NCBI GenBank assembly: GCA_928212115.1 | Contig: CAKMRJ010003334.1 | Location: 101,763,598 to 101,827,597, forward strand | Source of the DNA: Lactuca virosa | Taxonomy: Eukaryota; Streptophyta; Magnoliopsida; Asterales; Asteraceae | Length of the DNA stretch: 64,000 nt | Direction of reading: 5' to 3' | Shown: piece by piece, positions 21,660 through 32,931 of the stretch | Layout: the number at the start of each line of letters is the position of its first letter | How positions within the stretch are numbered: position 1 is the stretch's first letter | The notes under the pieces: model-generated | Databases searched by the model: none | Seen by the model: only the letters and a program-made list of their open reading frames with translations | What the model was told of the DNA's origin: nothing | Translations under genes and position numbers: made by a program

Positions 21660-22442
21660 AGGTCCATCAGGAGGAAACCCTAATCTTCAGGGTTTGCAAC
21701 CTATTTAAGAATCATATCTGGCCTCCACCCTAACCTCCATCACCTCCAAACCCTATTATCGAAACCCTAATCCACCATAAGTGACATTGAGCTAGTTCTT
21801 GCCATTTTTGAGTGTTTTTTTGCATTGTGAAGCTTGTAGAGGAAGTAGAAGAGTGAAGACTCAAAAGGGAAGAAGTAGATCCAGGAGCTACACTTCATTT
21901 ACTGCATATTCTGGTAATCAAGCTTCCAACTTGATCTTTCTTCTCTTAGATCTAGTTATCTCCATATTATGATAGTTTTGGGTCAAGAACCTTGGTCCTT
22001 GGGGTTGGGACGTCCCAAGTGACTCATATCTCAGATCTAGGATCTAGGAAGGGTTCCATGGCATAAAGGTGCAAACTTTATGACCGAGGAAGCCCCATGC
22101 AATCATATGAGCAAGTCTATGGTCTTTTTAGCCCTAAAAGACCATGCATGGAAGGAAAGTTCGAAGCTTTATGTGTCCAACATATGCTAAGACCCTAGAT
22201 CTGGGTTTGTATGCGTGGATTTGAGACTATATGACCTATTGGACAAGATTCATGTATTAGAAGAATTAGGTTTTTGTCTAAACCCTTTTAGAGGAGCTAT
22301 GAATGGGCAAAGTTGGAAACTTTACCCTTAGGAAGGCCTTTCCAGTGGACAAACGAACTAAGGAACATAGATCTGAATGGTAGGAGCTTAATCCATTGAG
22401 ATGGCTCAATCAGACAGGGGAACTCCCCGAGTCCAGGGAAGG

Positions 22443-22583
22443 ACTCGACGAGTTGAAGTGGGCTGTCCCGATTATTATGACAACAAGAACTCGACGATCG
22501 GTTACGGGACTCGACGAGTTGACTCAGTTGACCACGAGTTTAAGCATTCAGGGACTCACCGAGTTGGGAGATAACTCGACGAG
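22443..22583 (+). repeat. A1 palindrome cluster 2 in the transcribed leader
   Basis: ACTCGACGAGT is exact at 22443-22453, 22509-22519 and 22573-22583. Decayed copies are near 22489 and 22553. The cluster is about 740-880 bp downstream of the TATA-like box, so it would be in the RNA. Confidence 0.85.
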
Positions 22584-22837
22584 TTAGGTTGACTGGGAGT
22601 TGACCTTGACTTTGACTTTGACTTTGATCAGGGGTAAAATGGTCATTTTACCCTAAGAGAGGATTAGCAAATTCTGATTAAGTGTTATTATGGAATTGAT
22701 AGCCAGAGAGTCGCCGGAGCAGCAGACATGGATTCCTCGCTTGAGTTTTCAGCAGCCAGTCTGGCGAGGTGAGTTTCCTTCAGTAGGAACGGATCTACGG
22801 CACCAACGCCGACCCGTATAAGTGATTTGTAATAGCT

Positions 22838-23240
22838 CAGAGTGGGCGGGGCCCAATGCTTATATGTAGTAGTTAAGTGGGGGAGGGGCCCGAAGCTTAT
22901 AGTAGTTTAGAGTGGGCAGGGCCCGATGCTTATAGTATTATTTGTGTATAGATATGTAATTGATTGGTAGATGTACTTGTTGTCTGTGTGATTCTTGTAT
23001 GCTTGTTTGATAGCGGAGTGTGGGCGGGGCCCGAATCTCCTAGATAGCAGAGTGGGGGCAGGGGCCCGAATCTCCTAGACAGCGGAGTGTGGGTGGGGCC
23101 CGAATCTCCTAGACAGCGGAGTGTGGGCGGGTCCCGAATCTCCTAGACAGCAGAGTGTGGGCGGGGCCCGAATCTCCTAGACATCGGAGTGTGGGCGGGG
23201 CCCGAATCTCCATGACAGTGGGCGGGGCCCGTATCTCCTA
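22838..23240 (+). repeat. GC-rich tandem array in the A1 LTR
   Basis: Three looser copies of AGAGTGGGCGGGGCCC at 22838-22930 are followed by about seven units of 34 bp (23012-23240) with the core GTGGGCGGGGCCCGAATCTC. The same array appears inverted in A2 at 48288-48440 and 58118-58370. Confidence 0.9.
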
Positions 23241-23550
23241 GTTGCATGATATTTTTATGGTATGTGGTAGTTTGGGGAGATTCACTAAGCTTCGTGCTTA
23301 CGATTTTCAGTTTTGGTTTCAGGTATTTCCACTAGCAAGGGGAAGGACTCGGGATGATCGCATGGCACACACCACAGCTTCAGCTTGGGATTGTTTAGAC
23401 TATGATATTTTCTCATATGATTTGATACAGTTTTTGACAAATGTTTGAGATACATGGTTCTTGATTTTCTTTTTTTCTGATGATGATTATTTATGGTTTT
23501 ATTAATTATTTTAAAAAGAAATTTTTGGCCTATATTTTTGGGATGTTTCA

Positions 23551-23691
23551 TTAAAATTGTAAACCTGGCTCGATCCTGTATGATTTCTTTTGATTTAAAA
23601 ACGACAATGAGTTGTATTATGGTTAATATGAAGTACCCTCTTTCGTAAAAAAAAATCTTTAGGTGTACTTTATTTTTAGTCGCGTGTTACT
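23551..23691 (+). repeat. C 5' LTR, 3' end only
   Basis: About 140 bp between the A1 LTR and the C primer-binding site. The LTR end is approximate (GTGTTACT, with the canonical CA lost). Confidence 0.55.
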
Positions 23692-23694
23692 AGT

Positions 23695-23707
23695 TGGTAA
23701 CAGAGCC
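23695..23707 (+). other. C primer-binding site
   Basis: TGGTAACAGAGCC matches the Met-tRNA primer complement TGGTATCAGAGCC with one change and is followed by a gag leader (23708-23897) with no ORF. Confidence 0.72.
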
Positions 23708-23897
23708 GGGATTTAAGTGAATTTTGTGTATTTAAGTAAGTTTATACCTAAAACTTAAGCCAAAATAAGTAAGATGAGATGCCTACTCCACATTATTTTT
23801 ATACTTGTAGTGAGTACTATTTAGAGAATGATATTATATTAATGTTATGTTGATCATGATTTATATTGAACGAAATTGTTGAAAATCTTTTTTAAAG

Positions 23898-25190
23898 ATG
23901 GTGGATACCAAAAATAGAGGTGGGTTACATGGAAGGGGTGGCTCTATTGGTGGACAAGAAATGTCACAAAGCTCAGTACGCCTAAGAGGGCATGAAAGAC
24001 CACCTGAACAACCTCCAGGTCTTAGGACAACAATCGTGAAAAAGGTAGCTAAAGCCCTTCAAGATGTGTTCCCTTCTCTTCTTGATGCTCGAATAGAGGA
24101 AAATATGAGAAAGGGACAAGATAAGATCCCAATTATTGTTAATAAAGAGGGATAAGATGAGACTGGTGGCCAAGGATATGAAACTTATAAAATGGTGGGA
24201 TGTAATTTTATAGAGTTCATGGATTGCAGGCCCATAGAGTTTCCAAGAAAATATGATCTAATAGCTGCTATGACGTGGTTGACACATACTGAGAATAAAT
24301 TACGTACTAGTAAATGTGCAGAAAAAGATAAGGCGGATTATGCTACAAATTTTTTGATTGGAGCAACACATTACCAGTGGGATATAATCAGTAGTACCTT
24401 AGGTAAATAGTTGGTTAGCATCATGACGTCGGAGAGATTCAAAGTGAAATTTTATGAAGAATATTTTTCACAGGGTTCGATAGTTGGAGCAAGAGTTTTC
24501 ACAATTCGTTCAGGGTTCGATACCGGTTCAAGAATATACCATTGAGTTCAATGGTAAAGCTCGATTTGCAAAACACTTGGTTGATACTGAATAAAGAAAG
24601 ATCGATAAATATAAATGGGGACTAAGAATTGGGATATGTGAATTCATACAACAGTCCAAGTATATCACTTTTTGTTAAGTGGTGGATGCCGCAAAAGATC
24701 GTGAGTTGGAGTTAAAGAGACAAGATCAAGAGAAAGAAAGAACTTGAGAGAGAGAGAGAGATAGATAGATAGAGAGAGAGAGAGTAAGAGAGAGATAGAG
24801 AGAGAGAGAGATACAAGAGGGGATAAGCGTCACTGGGAAGGAAAATATGGAGGGTCTTCAAAAAGAGAAAGGAAATCGGAAAAATCGTATCCTGTTGAGT
24901 CAAGAAAAAACGAAGGAAAATGGTGTGAAAATTGTCGCAAAAAGCATACGGGAAGTTATCAAAGTGCTCCCATTTCGTTGAAATGTTTTCAGTTTGGGAA
25001 AATGGGACATACCGCTTGAAATTATTTAGCGAGTATACCCTTTGTGTTTCAATTGTAGTGAAAGCGGTCACTATATTGCAAATTTCCCGATGGAAAAAAA
25101 TTGACGCGTCGAAAAATGTCGGGCGGAATGATTGTGGAGAATCCCGGGAAGCCAAAAATAGTGAAGGAAAAAAGCAGTGTTACGAGAGGG
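23898..25190 (+). pseudogene. gag: C gag, fragmented
   Basis: ATG 23898 opens an 85-aa frame. A second frame (24192-24410) reads FIEFMDCRPIEF and DKADYATNFLIGATHYQWD, Ty3 Gag capsid text. After a GA microsatellite at 24747-24812 come decayed knuckles: WCENCRKKHTG near 24920, KCFQFGKMGHTA near 24985 and a third near 25050. Stops and frame changes separate the pieces. Confidence 0.75.
24747..24812. repeat. (GA)n/(GATA)n microsatellite
   Basis: An imperfect GA/GATA run inside the C gag. Long frames on the - strand here are only Leu/Ser repeats from the microsatellite. Confidence 0.95.
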
Positions 25191-25202
25191 TGATCCTTTC
25201 AG

Positions 25203-25598
25203 ATGACTGTTGAGGAGGCCAGAGACAAATCCCATATTGTCTCAGGTACTTTTATTTTAAACTCACTCCCAGTGTACGTTGTATTCGATTCGGGTGCATC
25301 ATTCTCATTTGTGTCGAGTCGATTTTCTGAAAAGTTAGATATATCGTTAGTTCCTTTAAATGAAGAGATTGTGATAGAAATGATTGATGAGAGTTGGGGT
25401 CTAATTAATATACAATATCTAGATTGTCGATTAGAAATTGACAGGAATGTTTTCCCTATCAATTTGAAACCGATAACTACCAAAGAGTTTGAAGTTGTCG
25501 TGGGGATGGATTGGTTAGTGCCGAATAATGCCCATATTATTTGTAACAATAAATTACTTATTATTGAACCTTCAGGTGGATCCAAAATAACCATATGA
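25203..25598 (+). pseudogene. pol: C aspartic protease
   Basis: A 131-aa open frame reads as the complete Ty3 protease domain. It shows VVFDSGASFSFVSS with the catalytic Asp-Ser-Gly, the hydrophobic ILNSLPVY strand before it, and VVVGMDWLVPNNA near the end. It is the best-preserved domain in this element. The frame closes with TGA just after LLIIEPSGGSKI, where RT should follow. Confidence 0.88.
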
Positions 25599-26521
25599 TG
25601 CGAAATGATACCAGATAAAGTCCTGATAATTTCATGGAAATAGTTAGAAGCAATATTCAAAAGGGAGCGATAATGTATGTTGCCTTTGTGATGTAACTGA
25701 AATTGAAGGAACAAAAGATAACGAATGTTGAAATTGTAAAAGAGTATCCTGGCATATTTCCAAATTAATTACCGGGATTACCACCTGATCAGCAAGTGGA
25801 AATCATTATTGATGTAGTACCCAGATCACATCCTGTAGCTCGAGCGCCTTATAGATAAGCACCATTGGAAATGGAAGAACTTCATAATCAGTTGCAAGAG
25901 TTGATAAATCAGGGTTTTATATTCCCTAGTCCTTGGTAATGAGGAGTGCCAAATGTATTTGTTAAGAAAAAGGACGACACTACACATATGTATTGATTAC
26001 CGAGAGCTAAAGAAGATCACATAAAAGAATCGTTACCTGTTACCGCGTATAGACAATTTATTTGATCAACTCCAGTGTGCTTCATTCTTCTCAAAGATCG
26101 ATTTGAGATCTGAATATCATCAACTAAAGGTGAAGGAGTCAAATATTCTAAAAACTTCTTTTCGAACTCGATATGGTCATTAGAAGTTCCTAGTAATGCC
26201 ATTTGGATTAACAAATGCACCTGCAGCTTTTATGGATTTAATGAACTAAATTTGTCACCCGTTTTTCGAAAAATTCCTAATTTTATTTATAGATGATATT
26301 CTGATATACTCTAGAATTCAAGAAGAGAATAGGGAACATTTGCGATAGATTTTGGAAGTTTTACGTAAAGAGAAATAATTCACTAAATTTTCTAAATGCG
26401 AATTTTGGCTCAGAGTTGTACAGTTTTTTGGCTCATGTTATTAGTGAAAAAGGTGTATAACTAGATCTTGAAAATATTGAAGCAGTAATAAAATGGGACC
26501 CTCTGAAAAATCCTTTAGAGA
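25599..26521 (+). pseudogene. pol: C reverse transcriptase, 5' half, truncated
   Basis: RT text appears in fragments: EYPGIFPN.LPGLPPDQQVE at 25740-25800, APLEMEELHNQLQELI, VKKKDDTTHM, then MPFGLTNAPAAFMDLMN near 26200 and FIDDILIYSRIQEEN near 26285-26330. The palm motif is present but surrounded by stops. The sequence breaks at 26521, where the B LTR begins (TGTAACACC); the five bases before it, AGAGA, would be the target duplication. Confidence 0.8.
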
Positions 26522-28200
26522 TGTAACACCTAAACATCTGGTATTTTTGCTTTTTGGCAAAAAAGTATAAATTACTGCAAATTGGTCGTTACACCAAGCA
26601 TACTTAGGGCGTATGCATGGTGCAGTTCATTAAAAAGGGACGTAGAATCATGTGAGTACGTTGGGCGTACTCATAGAGTATGCAGGGCATACTATGCTGG
26701 AGGGTAAACCCTTATATTGAGGGTTTGAGCCCTGTTTAAGCATCCCTAACTCTCATAATCCTTCCTACCTTCAGTCTCCATTCTCCCATTCGACCCCTTT
26801 CAAACCCTAGTGCTTGTTGTGAGTTTTTGAGCCATTTGTGTGTTTGGTGTCTATCCTTGAAGGAAGAAGATCTTTGGAGTGAATTTGGAAAGCTTCAAGC
26901 CCTTTAGATCTGATTTTTTTACTTTGCAAGCAACCTCCAGAAGTTATAAAGTTATAAACTTGATTAATGTTTCTTTAGATCTTGCTGGTTCTTAAGTTTT
27001 TATGCATTTTGGTCTCATAATCTTCGTATTCATGAGTATGGCTTACTCTAAACCATAGGAGCTGTATTTTCAGACTTTTTTGAGTGCCAGGAACCATAAA
27101 AATGTTATCTTGGTCCATTTCTTCCCTCCATGCAAGAGTAATGATATTTCGATTTATGACTTAGATTGATATTTGGGACTAGATCTGAACACTGGATGTA
27201 ATGTCTTAATGCAATAATCACTTAAGGAGAAAAGTAGAATCAGGTCGAGTACCCTGGGTGTACCTGGTGGTACATAACGTGTACTAGGCAAAGGCCCCGT
27301 AATCTGGCCAAGGATCTACTACGTCGAGCGTAGTGACTGAGTATGCAGGGCGTATTCAGTCTGTGTTGACCCCTTTGAGTTTTTGAATTTAACCTTGGAC
27401 CAGGAATTTGACCAAGTTTGACTTAGGGGTATTTTAGGTAATTTGAATAATAGTTTGAGATTACGGCACTGTTTATTGTATAGGAAACCAGTAGAGACAA
27501 CATTTGGAGCTGTGATATGTTCAGCTATATTTCAGACTTTGAGGTGATTTTACCTCACTGTACTTGTGGGTCGAAGGCATCAATGTAGGCCTACTGGATT
27601 ATGTATCCCGGTATATTGGATGATGTTATGTTTGTTATATTATAGTTTGTTAGATCTGTATGATTACTTATGATCATTGGATAAGTGTTAGACTGATAGA
27701 TATGTATGATTACCTGTATTTACTGCTTATTGATTATTATTGTATATGTCGACCTGTTATGGTTTTTTGGGTTGCGGCGGTCCTACTTTGTGCTGAAGAC
27801 TAAGATACCCGAGGCGTTCAGGATAGTCTGAAGGCAGTGAGGCGGTCCAGTCAGCCGAAGGCCCAGCGAGCAGTCTACTTAGGCGGTAGGTGCTACGAGG
27901 CGGTCTTGTCATGTTGAAGGCTCATATATGAATGTTGTTATCTGTTTGGTTGTGTGTCGTTATTTGAGGGAACTCACTACGCCTTGGCTTATAGTTTGAT
28001 TGTTATGGTCTTAGGTACTTCAGAAGACAGGGGTGCGGCAAAGGCTTGATCATGCACATCCTCCAAATTTTTATGAGATTTTGATTTTGGGATACTCTCA
28101 TTCATGATTATGACTTTTGGAAACTTTGTTTTGTAAACACATATGATTTTTGGATTGGTTTCAAAAATAAAAATTTTACCTTGATTTTTGGAATGTTACA
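26522..28200 (+). repeat. B LTR 1 (1.68 kb)
   Basis: It begins TGTAACACC and ends GGAATGTTACA before the primer-binding site. It matches LTR 2 along its length, apart from about 70 bp near 27150 that only LTR 2 keeps (33552-33630). Inverted GTAC-containing motifs lie at 26590-26700 and again at 27240-27360. A weak TATA-like TGTTTAAG is at about 26733. Confidence 0.88.
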
Positions 28201-28203
28201 AGT

Positions 28204-28214
28204 TGGTTTGAGAG
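28204..28214 (+). other. B primer-binding site, mutated
   Basis: TGGTTTGAGAG stands where TGGTATCAGAG is expected, three bases after the LTR. The second unit has the related TGGTTTGAGAA at 34678-34688. Confidence 0.65.
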
Positions 28215-28992
28215 AATTGGATGAGCATTCATGTAAATTCATACTCAAACGAAGGATTTGTAGAAGTTTTTAATTTGTTTGCAAAATTGTTTTCAAAAGT
28301 AACCAAGGAACGATAAGATGTGTATGATCAGCCGGAGCAAGAAAGTATACCCCAAGATACCCACACTGTTCTTTGTTAATGATAGAATTGCATGATAGTT
28401 TCTAGGCTAGGTATCCTTAGGAATTTCATGATAGAATTTCCTGATGTGTGATGCCTAATAGTCTAGGAGAATCTCCTGTATGCTAGATTGAATTGACATC
28501 ATTACTGTAGTTGCTTAGTGTGTGAATCATAGATGTACATAACTAAGATTTTATAGCCTGAGAATGTTTTTTTAGCCTTATTTCCTGTTCCATGTTTGGT
28601 TGTGGGCTTACGGTAGAATCAAGTATTCCACTGTCTATCGAACCCAACGTTATCTTTGATTAGCATGCACGAGTGGCTTCAGGGTTGGTGGAAGTTTCAT
28701 TAGTGAGTGTGATAGTACCAGGCCATCTTAAGGGATGATTATCCACTCTCGAGAGCGTGAGTATAGGATGTAGGCGTATCCTAGTTGTGGGGTTTTGTAT
28801 TCGGGTAGTGTATGACGATCCATTGAGAGAAATACAGCTTGGTATAGAGGGTAGTATGGGCTCATACTACTGGGAGCACATGACCCGTGCGCGTAGCAAG
28901 GAAGTCACAAACCCCAATGAGTTTAGTTTCTCCGTAATGGTTGTAATAGAATGAATTGTGGTGTTTCTGTTATATTTTGGCTTATTTACAGT
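28215..28992 (+). other. B leader with conserved palindrome
   Basis: No coding signal is convincing here; an ORF at 28757-28954 has no domain and is not conserved in unit 2. The 20-base near-palindrome GTAGTATGGGCTCATACTAC at 28851-28870 lies about 120 bp before gag and is conserved in unit 2 (35322-35341) and A2 (56941-56958). Confidence 0.7.
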
Positions 28993-30200
28993 ATGGTGTA
29001 CACGAGAGGATCTTGATTAAGAGTTGGCAGCCCGAAGAGGCCACGTTTGACGGATGATGACATTTGCGAGTTAATCGCCACATAGGAAGTTACGGATGTT
29101 CGGGGTGCTATCCTAGATATTTTTGGGTTTATTAAGACCGTGATGGTTGAGTTGTTCGATGAGCGGAAAGCCGTTCTGTTTGAGGTTGTTGTTGCTGCAG
29201 TTACCACAACTGTTTTTGCTACGGGGGTTCATGGGAGAGGTTCAATCTAGTAACAGGACATCGAAGACACGAAGCCGCCAGAGTTCGACATGTTCAAGGA
29301 CCTAATTGTGGCTATGAGATGGATTTATGATGTGGAGTGTTGTTTCTTCACTTGTTCCTGTCTGGAGGAATGGAAGGTCAGGTGCACCCTGAACCTTCAT
29401 CCTCTGGGCGCGAAGGACTTGTGGAACATGGTGACTGGTTCTTATACTCCAGAGCAGATGGTTGTTGTTACTTGGGGGTAATTCCTGGACATGTTTTGCT
29501 CTGAGTATATTCCCCTGGTAGAGAGAGAAAGGGGTTGGCTAAGGAGTATTTGGCGTTGAGGCAAACAATCGAGCCGGTGACCCAGATCACAAATATATTT
29601 ATTGAGAGAGTTGTTTTCTGTCTTGAGTTTTCTGCCTTGGAGCAAGTCCATATGTCGCGATACTTGAGCATGCTCAAGACAAAGATTCAGTAGTTTGCGT
29701 CTACTCAGCGTTACATTTCCCTCTTTGAGCTTCAGGATGCGATGCGGAGATGGGAGATTGAGTTTGAGATCCAGACGAGGGAGGAGAGACAGGCTTTGGT
29801 TCAGCCCCATCCCGTAGCAAAGCGATGTGTCAGGATTAGGAGGACCGAGGGGCGGAACTAGTGGAAAGTATGGAAAGGTGCATCGGGGTATTTGTCGATC
29901 AACTTCTGGGTGCCACAAATGTGGCAAGGAGGGGAATTTTGTGAGGGACTATCGTTAGCAGGCCCCAATACCGAGCACCAGTATTTGTTACCATTATGAT
30001 CAAGTGGGCCACGTGAAGGTCTAATATCCTTTGCTTGCTGCCAGGACAGTACAAGAACTAGCCCCGACTACTTTGAGGATTACAAACGGACGACTTGGGA
30101 GCGCTGAGGCCACGAAGGCCAGGGGTCGTGCAATTTAGCTCATGGCAGAGGAGGCCGGGGCGGCGCCTGATGTCATTACTGGTAGGTTATCATTTATGAT
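28993..30200 (+). pseudogene. gag: B gag, degenerate
   Basis: ATG 28993 (MVYTRGS in the first frame) soon meets stops. Capsid text is clear at 29290-29460 (FKDLIVAMRWIYDVE...GAKDLWNMV). A knuckle near 29910-29955 reads CHKCGKEGNFVRDY, with the His and last Cys lost. A second decayed knuckle follows near 29980. LRITNGR and the A-family-like linker lead to protease. It is non-functional. Confidence 0.78.
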
Positions 30201-30760
30201 TTTGTCAAGTTATCTTGTTGTATGCTTATGATTGTATTCCGGTTAGGTACTTTATTAGTGAACTCCTTACATACTCTTGTGCTGTTTGAAACGGGTGCGG
30301 GTCGGCCCTTTGTGATTATTAGTCCTTCATTAGGAGTTTTGATATGTCTCTTGGAGAGTTGGAGTGCCTGTTGCGAGTTTCCATTGCCAACGAGCATCGG
30401 GTTTCTACATCGAGCGTTCTTTGGGATTGTACCTTGAAGATTTTCGGGGTGTCTTACCCAATCAATTTGATCCCTATCCTTGTGGGGGATGTATGTGTGA
30501 TAGTACGGATGGACTAGTTGAGCAGGTTTGGTGTCATGATAGATTGTAAGGGGCAGTGTATGGTGGTTCGAACCCCAAGTGGGGAGAACTGACTATTTAC
30601 GGTGAGGGTACTAGGGTTGGATCAACCTTTTATCTGTTGCTAGAGCTCGACAGTATCTACAACATGGTTGTTTAGGTTATCTCGCGTATGTGGTTGATAC
30701 TCACGTGGAGAAGGGGGTTTTTGTTTTAGATGTGCTTGTAGTCAGAGAGTTTCCAGATGT
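30201..30760 (+). pseudogene. pol: B protease with altered active site
   Basis: The frame 30222-30437 contains LFETGAGRPFVIIS, aligned by position with the FDSGATRSFV of this family, so the catalytic Asp reads Glu. Downstream protease text (SYPINLIPI-like, then GMDW region) is split among frames. Confidence 0.65.
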
Positions 30761-31800
30761 ATTTTTCCAGAGGAGTTACCCGACATTCCTCTCGCGAGGC
30801 AATTAGAGTTCATGATCGATCTAATCCCTGGTGCAGCACCGATTGCTAAGGCGTTGTACCGATTAGCACCGTAATTCGCCTTGGGGAGCGCCAATTTTGT
30901 TTGTTAAGAAGAAGGATGGTTTACACCGAATATGCATTGATTACCGAAGGTTGGACAAGTTAACGGTGAAGAACCGTTTCCCACTTCCACTTATGGATTT
31001 GATGAATTGGCTATGAAGGCCGATGTCGATCGTTCGGTCATGGTCTTTATCTTTAATATCCTCGTCTATTCCAAGACCAGAGAACAAAATGAGGAGCACC
31101 TTTGAGAGCTACTGGGAGTTTTTAGGATGGAGATGGTTTATGCCAAGTTCTCGAAGTGTGAGTTCTATTTACGGGAGGTCTAGTTTTTGGGATACCTCGT
31201 TAACCATAATGGGATTCTGTTCGACCTAGCCAAGATTGCGGTAGCTCTGCAGTGGGAGGTCGGGAAGTCTCCGTCGGAGATCATGATTTTTCTAGGTTTA
31301 GCATGGTATTATCGGAGGTTTATTCAAGATTTCTCCAAGATTGTTGTACCTTTCACTCGATTGAGGAGGAAGGGCGTGGATTTTCACTAGGGGCGTGAGC
31401 ATCAAGCTGCGTTCGAGACGTTGAGACAAATTATGTGAGGCCTCGGTGCTGACCCTCCCGGAGGGTGTGGAGGATTTTGTTGTTTATTGTGATGCTTCTA
31501 TCACTGGTTTGGGGGTAGTTATTGTGTATGCTTCTAGACAACTGAAGTCACATGAGGTTCAATATCCGACACATCATATGAAGTTGGGGGAAGTGGTGTT
31601 TTCCCTCAAAATTTGGTGGCACTATCTATATGGGGTTCGGTGTACCATCTACACTGATCACAAGAGTTTGAGATATCTCAGGGATCATCCGAATCTGAAT
31701 GTGAGAAAACGTACATGGATTGACGTGGTCAAGGATTATGAGTGCGAGCTTCTTTATCACGCGGGGAAATTGAATTTGCTTGCTGATATTTGAGCCGCAA
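30761..31800 (+). pseudogene. pol: B reverse transcriptase and RNase H
   Basis: Fragments in order are IPGAAPIAKALYRLAP at 30820, a deletion, KKKDGLHRICIDYR near 30910, and VMVFIFNILVYSKT near 31040. In the last the family FIDDIL reads FIFNIL, so the two catalytic Asps are gone. AKFSKCEFYLREV, YYRRFIQDFSKI (31300) and the RNase H frame 31446-31793 (VVYCDASITGLG, IYTDHKSLRYL) follow. Part of the fingers and palm is deleted between 30860 and 31000. Confidence 0.82.
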
Positions 31801-32915
31801 GTCGGTTATTACTCATGTTGGGGGGTTATGTATGAGGGTTTCTATCGATTTACTTCTTTTGGATTTGATCAGGGAAGCTCAGGTCGGGGGAGTCAAGAAG
31901 GAAAATTAGAAGCAGGAGAGAATCAGGGATGAGATGGACAAGTCTTCTACCGATAGTTGCAGATTGTTGACTCAGTGCGGCCGGGTTTGGGTTCTAAATT
32001 TTGGTGTAGTTAGGATGACCATGATCGAAGAGGCACATAAGTCCAGATTTTTGATATATCCTGGAGCCACAAAAATGTATCCAGATTTGAGACTTAGCTA
32101 TTGGTGGTCGTGCATGAAAAAGGAGATAGCCTTGTATGTGGAGAGGTGCTTGACCTATCGGATGGTCAAGGCCGAGCACTAAAGGCCACATGGCCAGTAT
32201 CATCCTTGAGAGGTTCCCATGTGAAAATGGGAATAAATCACAATGGAATTTATCACCAAGTTACCAAAGAAAACCAAGGGATTTGATGCGATTTGGGTCA
32301 TTGTGGACTGTCTGACCAAGAGTGACCACTTCTTGGCTATCCGGGAGAGATCCTTGGTCGAGAAACTAGCCGATGTGAATGTACGCGAGATCCTCACTCG
32401 GCATAGTGTTCCAATCTCCATTGTATCAGATTAGGTTGTTCGGTTTACTTCACGATTTTGGCAGTGGTTCCACGAGGAATTGGGTATGAGATTGCACGTT
32501 AGCACTACTTATCATCCTCTTACTAATGACTAGAGAGAGCAGAACATCCAGTCGCTCGAGGATATGTTGAGAGCCTGTGTCATAGATTTTGGTGGTAGTT
32601 GGGACTCCTACCTTACCCTAGCTGAGTTTTCGTATAACAACAACTATCACTCTAGTATTGGTGCGCTGCCTTTTGAGCTTCTTTATGGGAGGAAGTTTCA
32701 TACCCCAGTTTGTTGATGATCACCTGAACTATGTTGAGAGGCCAGTGGCGATTTTAGATAGGAAGACGAAGGCCTTGCGTAAAAAGGTGGTTCCATTGGT
32801 CAAATTTCAGTGGCAACATCGGAAGGGTTCTGAATGGACTTGGGAACTCGAGGCAGAGATCCGGGAGCACTACCCAGAGTTATTCGCAACACCAGACTTC
32901 GAGGATAAAGTCTGA
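31801..32915 (+). pseudogene. pol: B integrase and chromodomain-like tail with internal deletion
   Basis: The zinc domain (YWWSCMKKEIALYVERCLT, 32095-32165), core (MEFITKLPKKT, AIWVIVDCLTKSDHF, then STTYHPLT near 32510) and SYNNNYHSSIGALPFELLYGRK are visible. At about 32705 the text jumps from TPVC to NYVERPVAILDRKTK, skipping roughly 340 bp that A1 has. The tail VKFQWQHRKGSEWTWELEAEIREHYPELF ends at TGA 32913-32915. Stops are scattered through the core. Confidence 0.83.
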
Positions 32916-32931
32916 TTCAAGAGGAGGAGAA

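Larger units (their letters stand above)
6964..23550 (+). mobile_element. A1: Ty3/gypsy chromovirus-like element, interrupted by G1 and S1
   Basis: Pieces of one Ty3 family in the same strand flank two younger insertions: gag/protease text at 6964-7325, RNase H to integrase at 19791-21483, a polypurine tract and a 2-kb 3' LTR (21502-23550). The same family occurs as A2 on the - strand (47970-59682), which gives the gene order. Compared with A2, about 1.7 kb covering protease and RT is missing at the S1 junction. The 5' part of A1 is left of the window beyond G1. That both pieces belong to one copy is an inference from strand, order and family. Confidence 0.78.
21502..23550 (+). repeat. A1 3' LTR (2.05 kb)
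   Basis: It begins TGTAACGCCCC after the polypurine tract and ends TTTTGGGATGTTTCA, the same ends as the A2 LTRs on the other strand (47970 and 57808). It contains palindrome cluster 1, a TATA-like TATTTAAG at 21702-21709, palindrome cluster 2 and a GC-rich tandem array. The right target duplication would be TTAAA (23551-23555); the left one is outside the window. The LTR is inserted in the LTR of element C. Confidence 0.9.
23551..26521 (+). mobile_element. C: old, decayed Ty3/gypsy element, cut by A1 and by B
   Basis: A partial 5' LTR (23551-23691), a primer-binding site, a leader, gag, protease and the first half of RT are present on the + strand. A1 interrupts its LTR on the left, and the B element interrupts RT at 26521/26522. 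Stops are frequent, so this is the oldest layer in the window. Confidence 0.78.

Noticed and set aside
23012..23240. Regular short repeats resembling a CRISPR array
   Set aside because: The units are head-to-tail with no unique spacers, the same array occurs in three LTRs of one family, and this is plant DNA.
24712..25155. 147-aa frame on the - strand
   Set aside because: Half of it is Ser/Leu repeats from the GA microsatellite; the real coding strand here is + (C gag).
28757..28954. 65-aa frame in the B leader
   Set aside because: It is not preserved in the matching leader of unit 2 (about 35230-35420) and overlaps the conserved palindrome.
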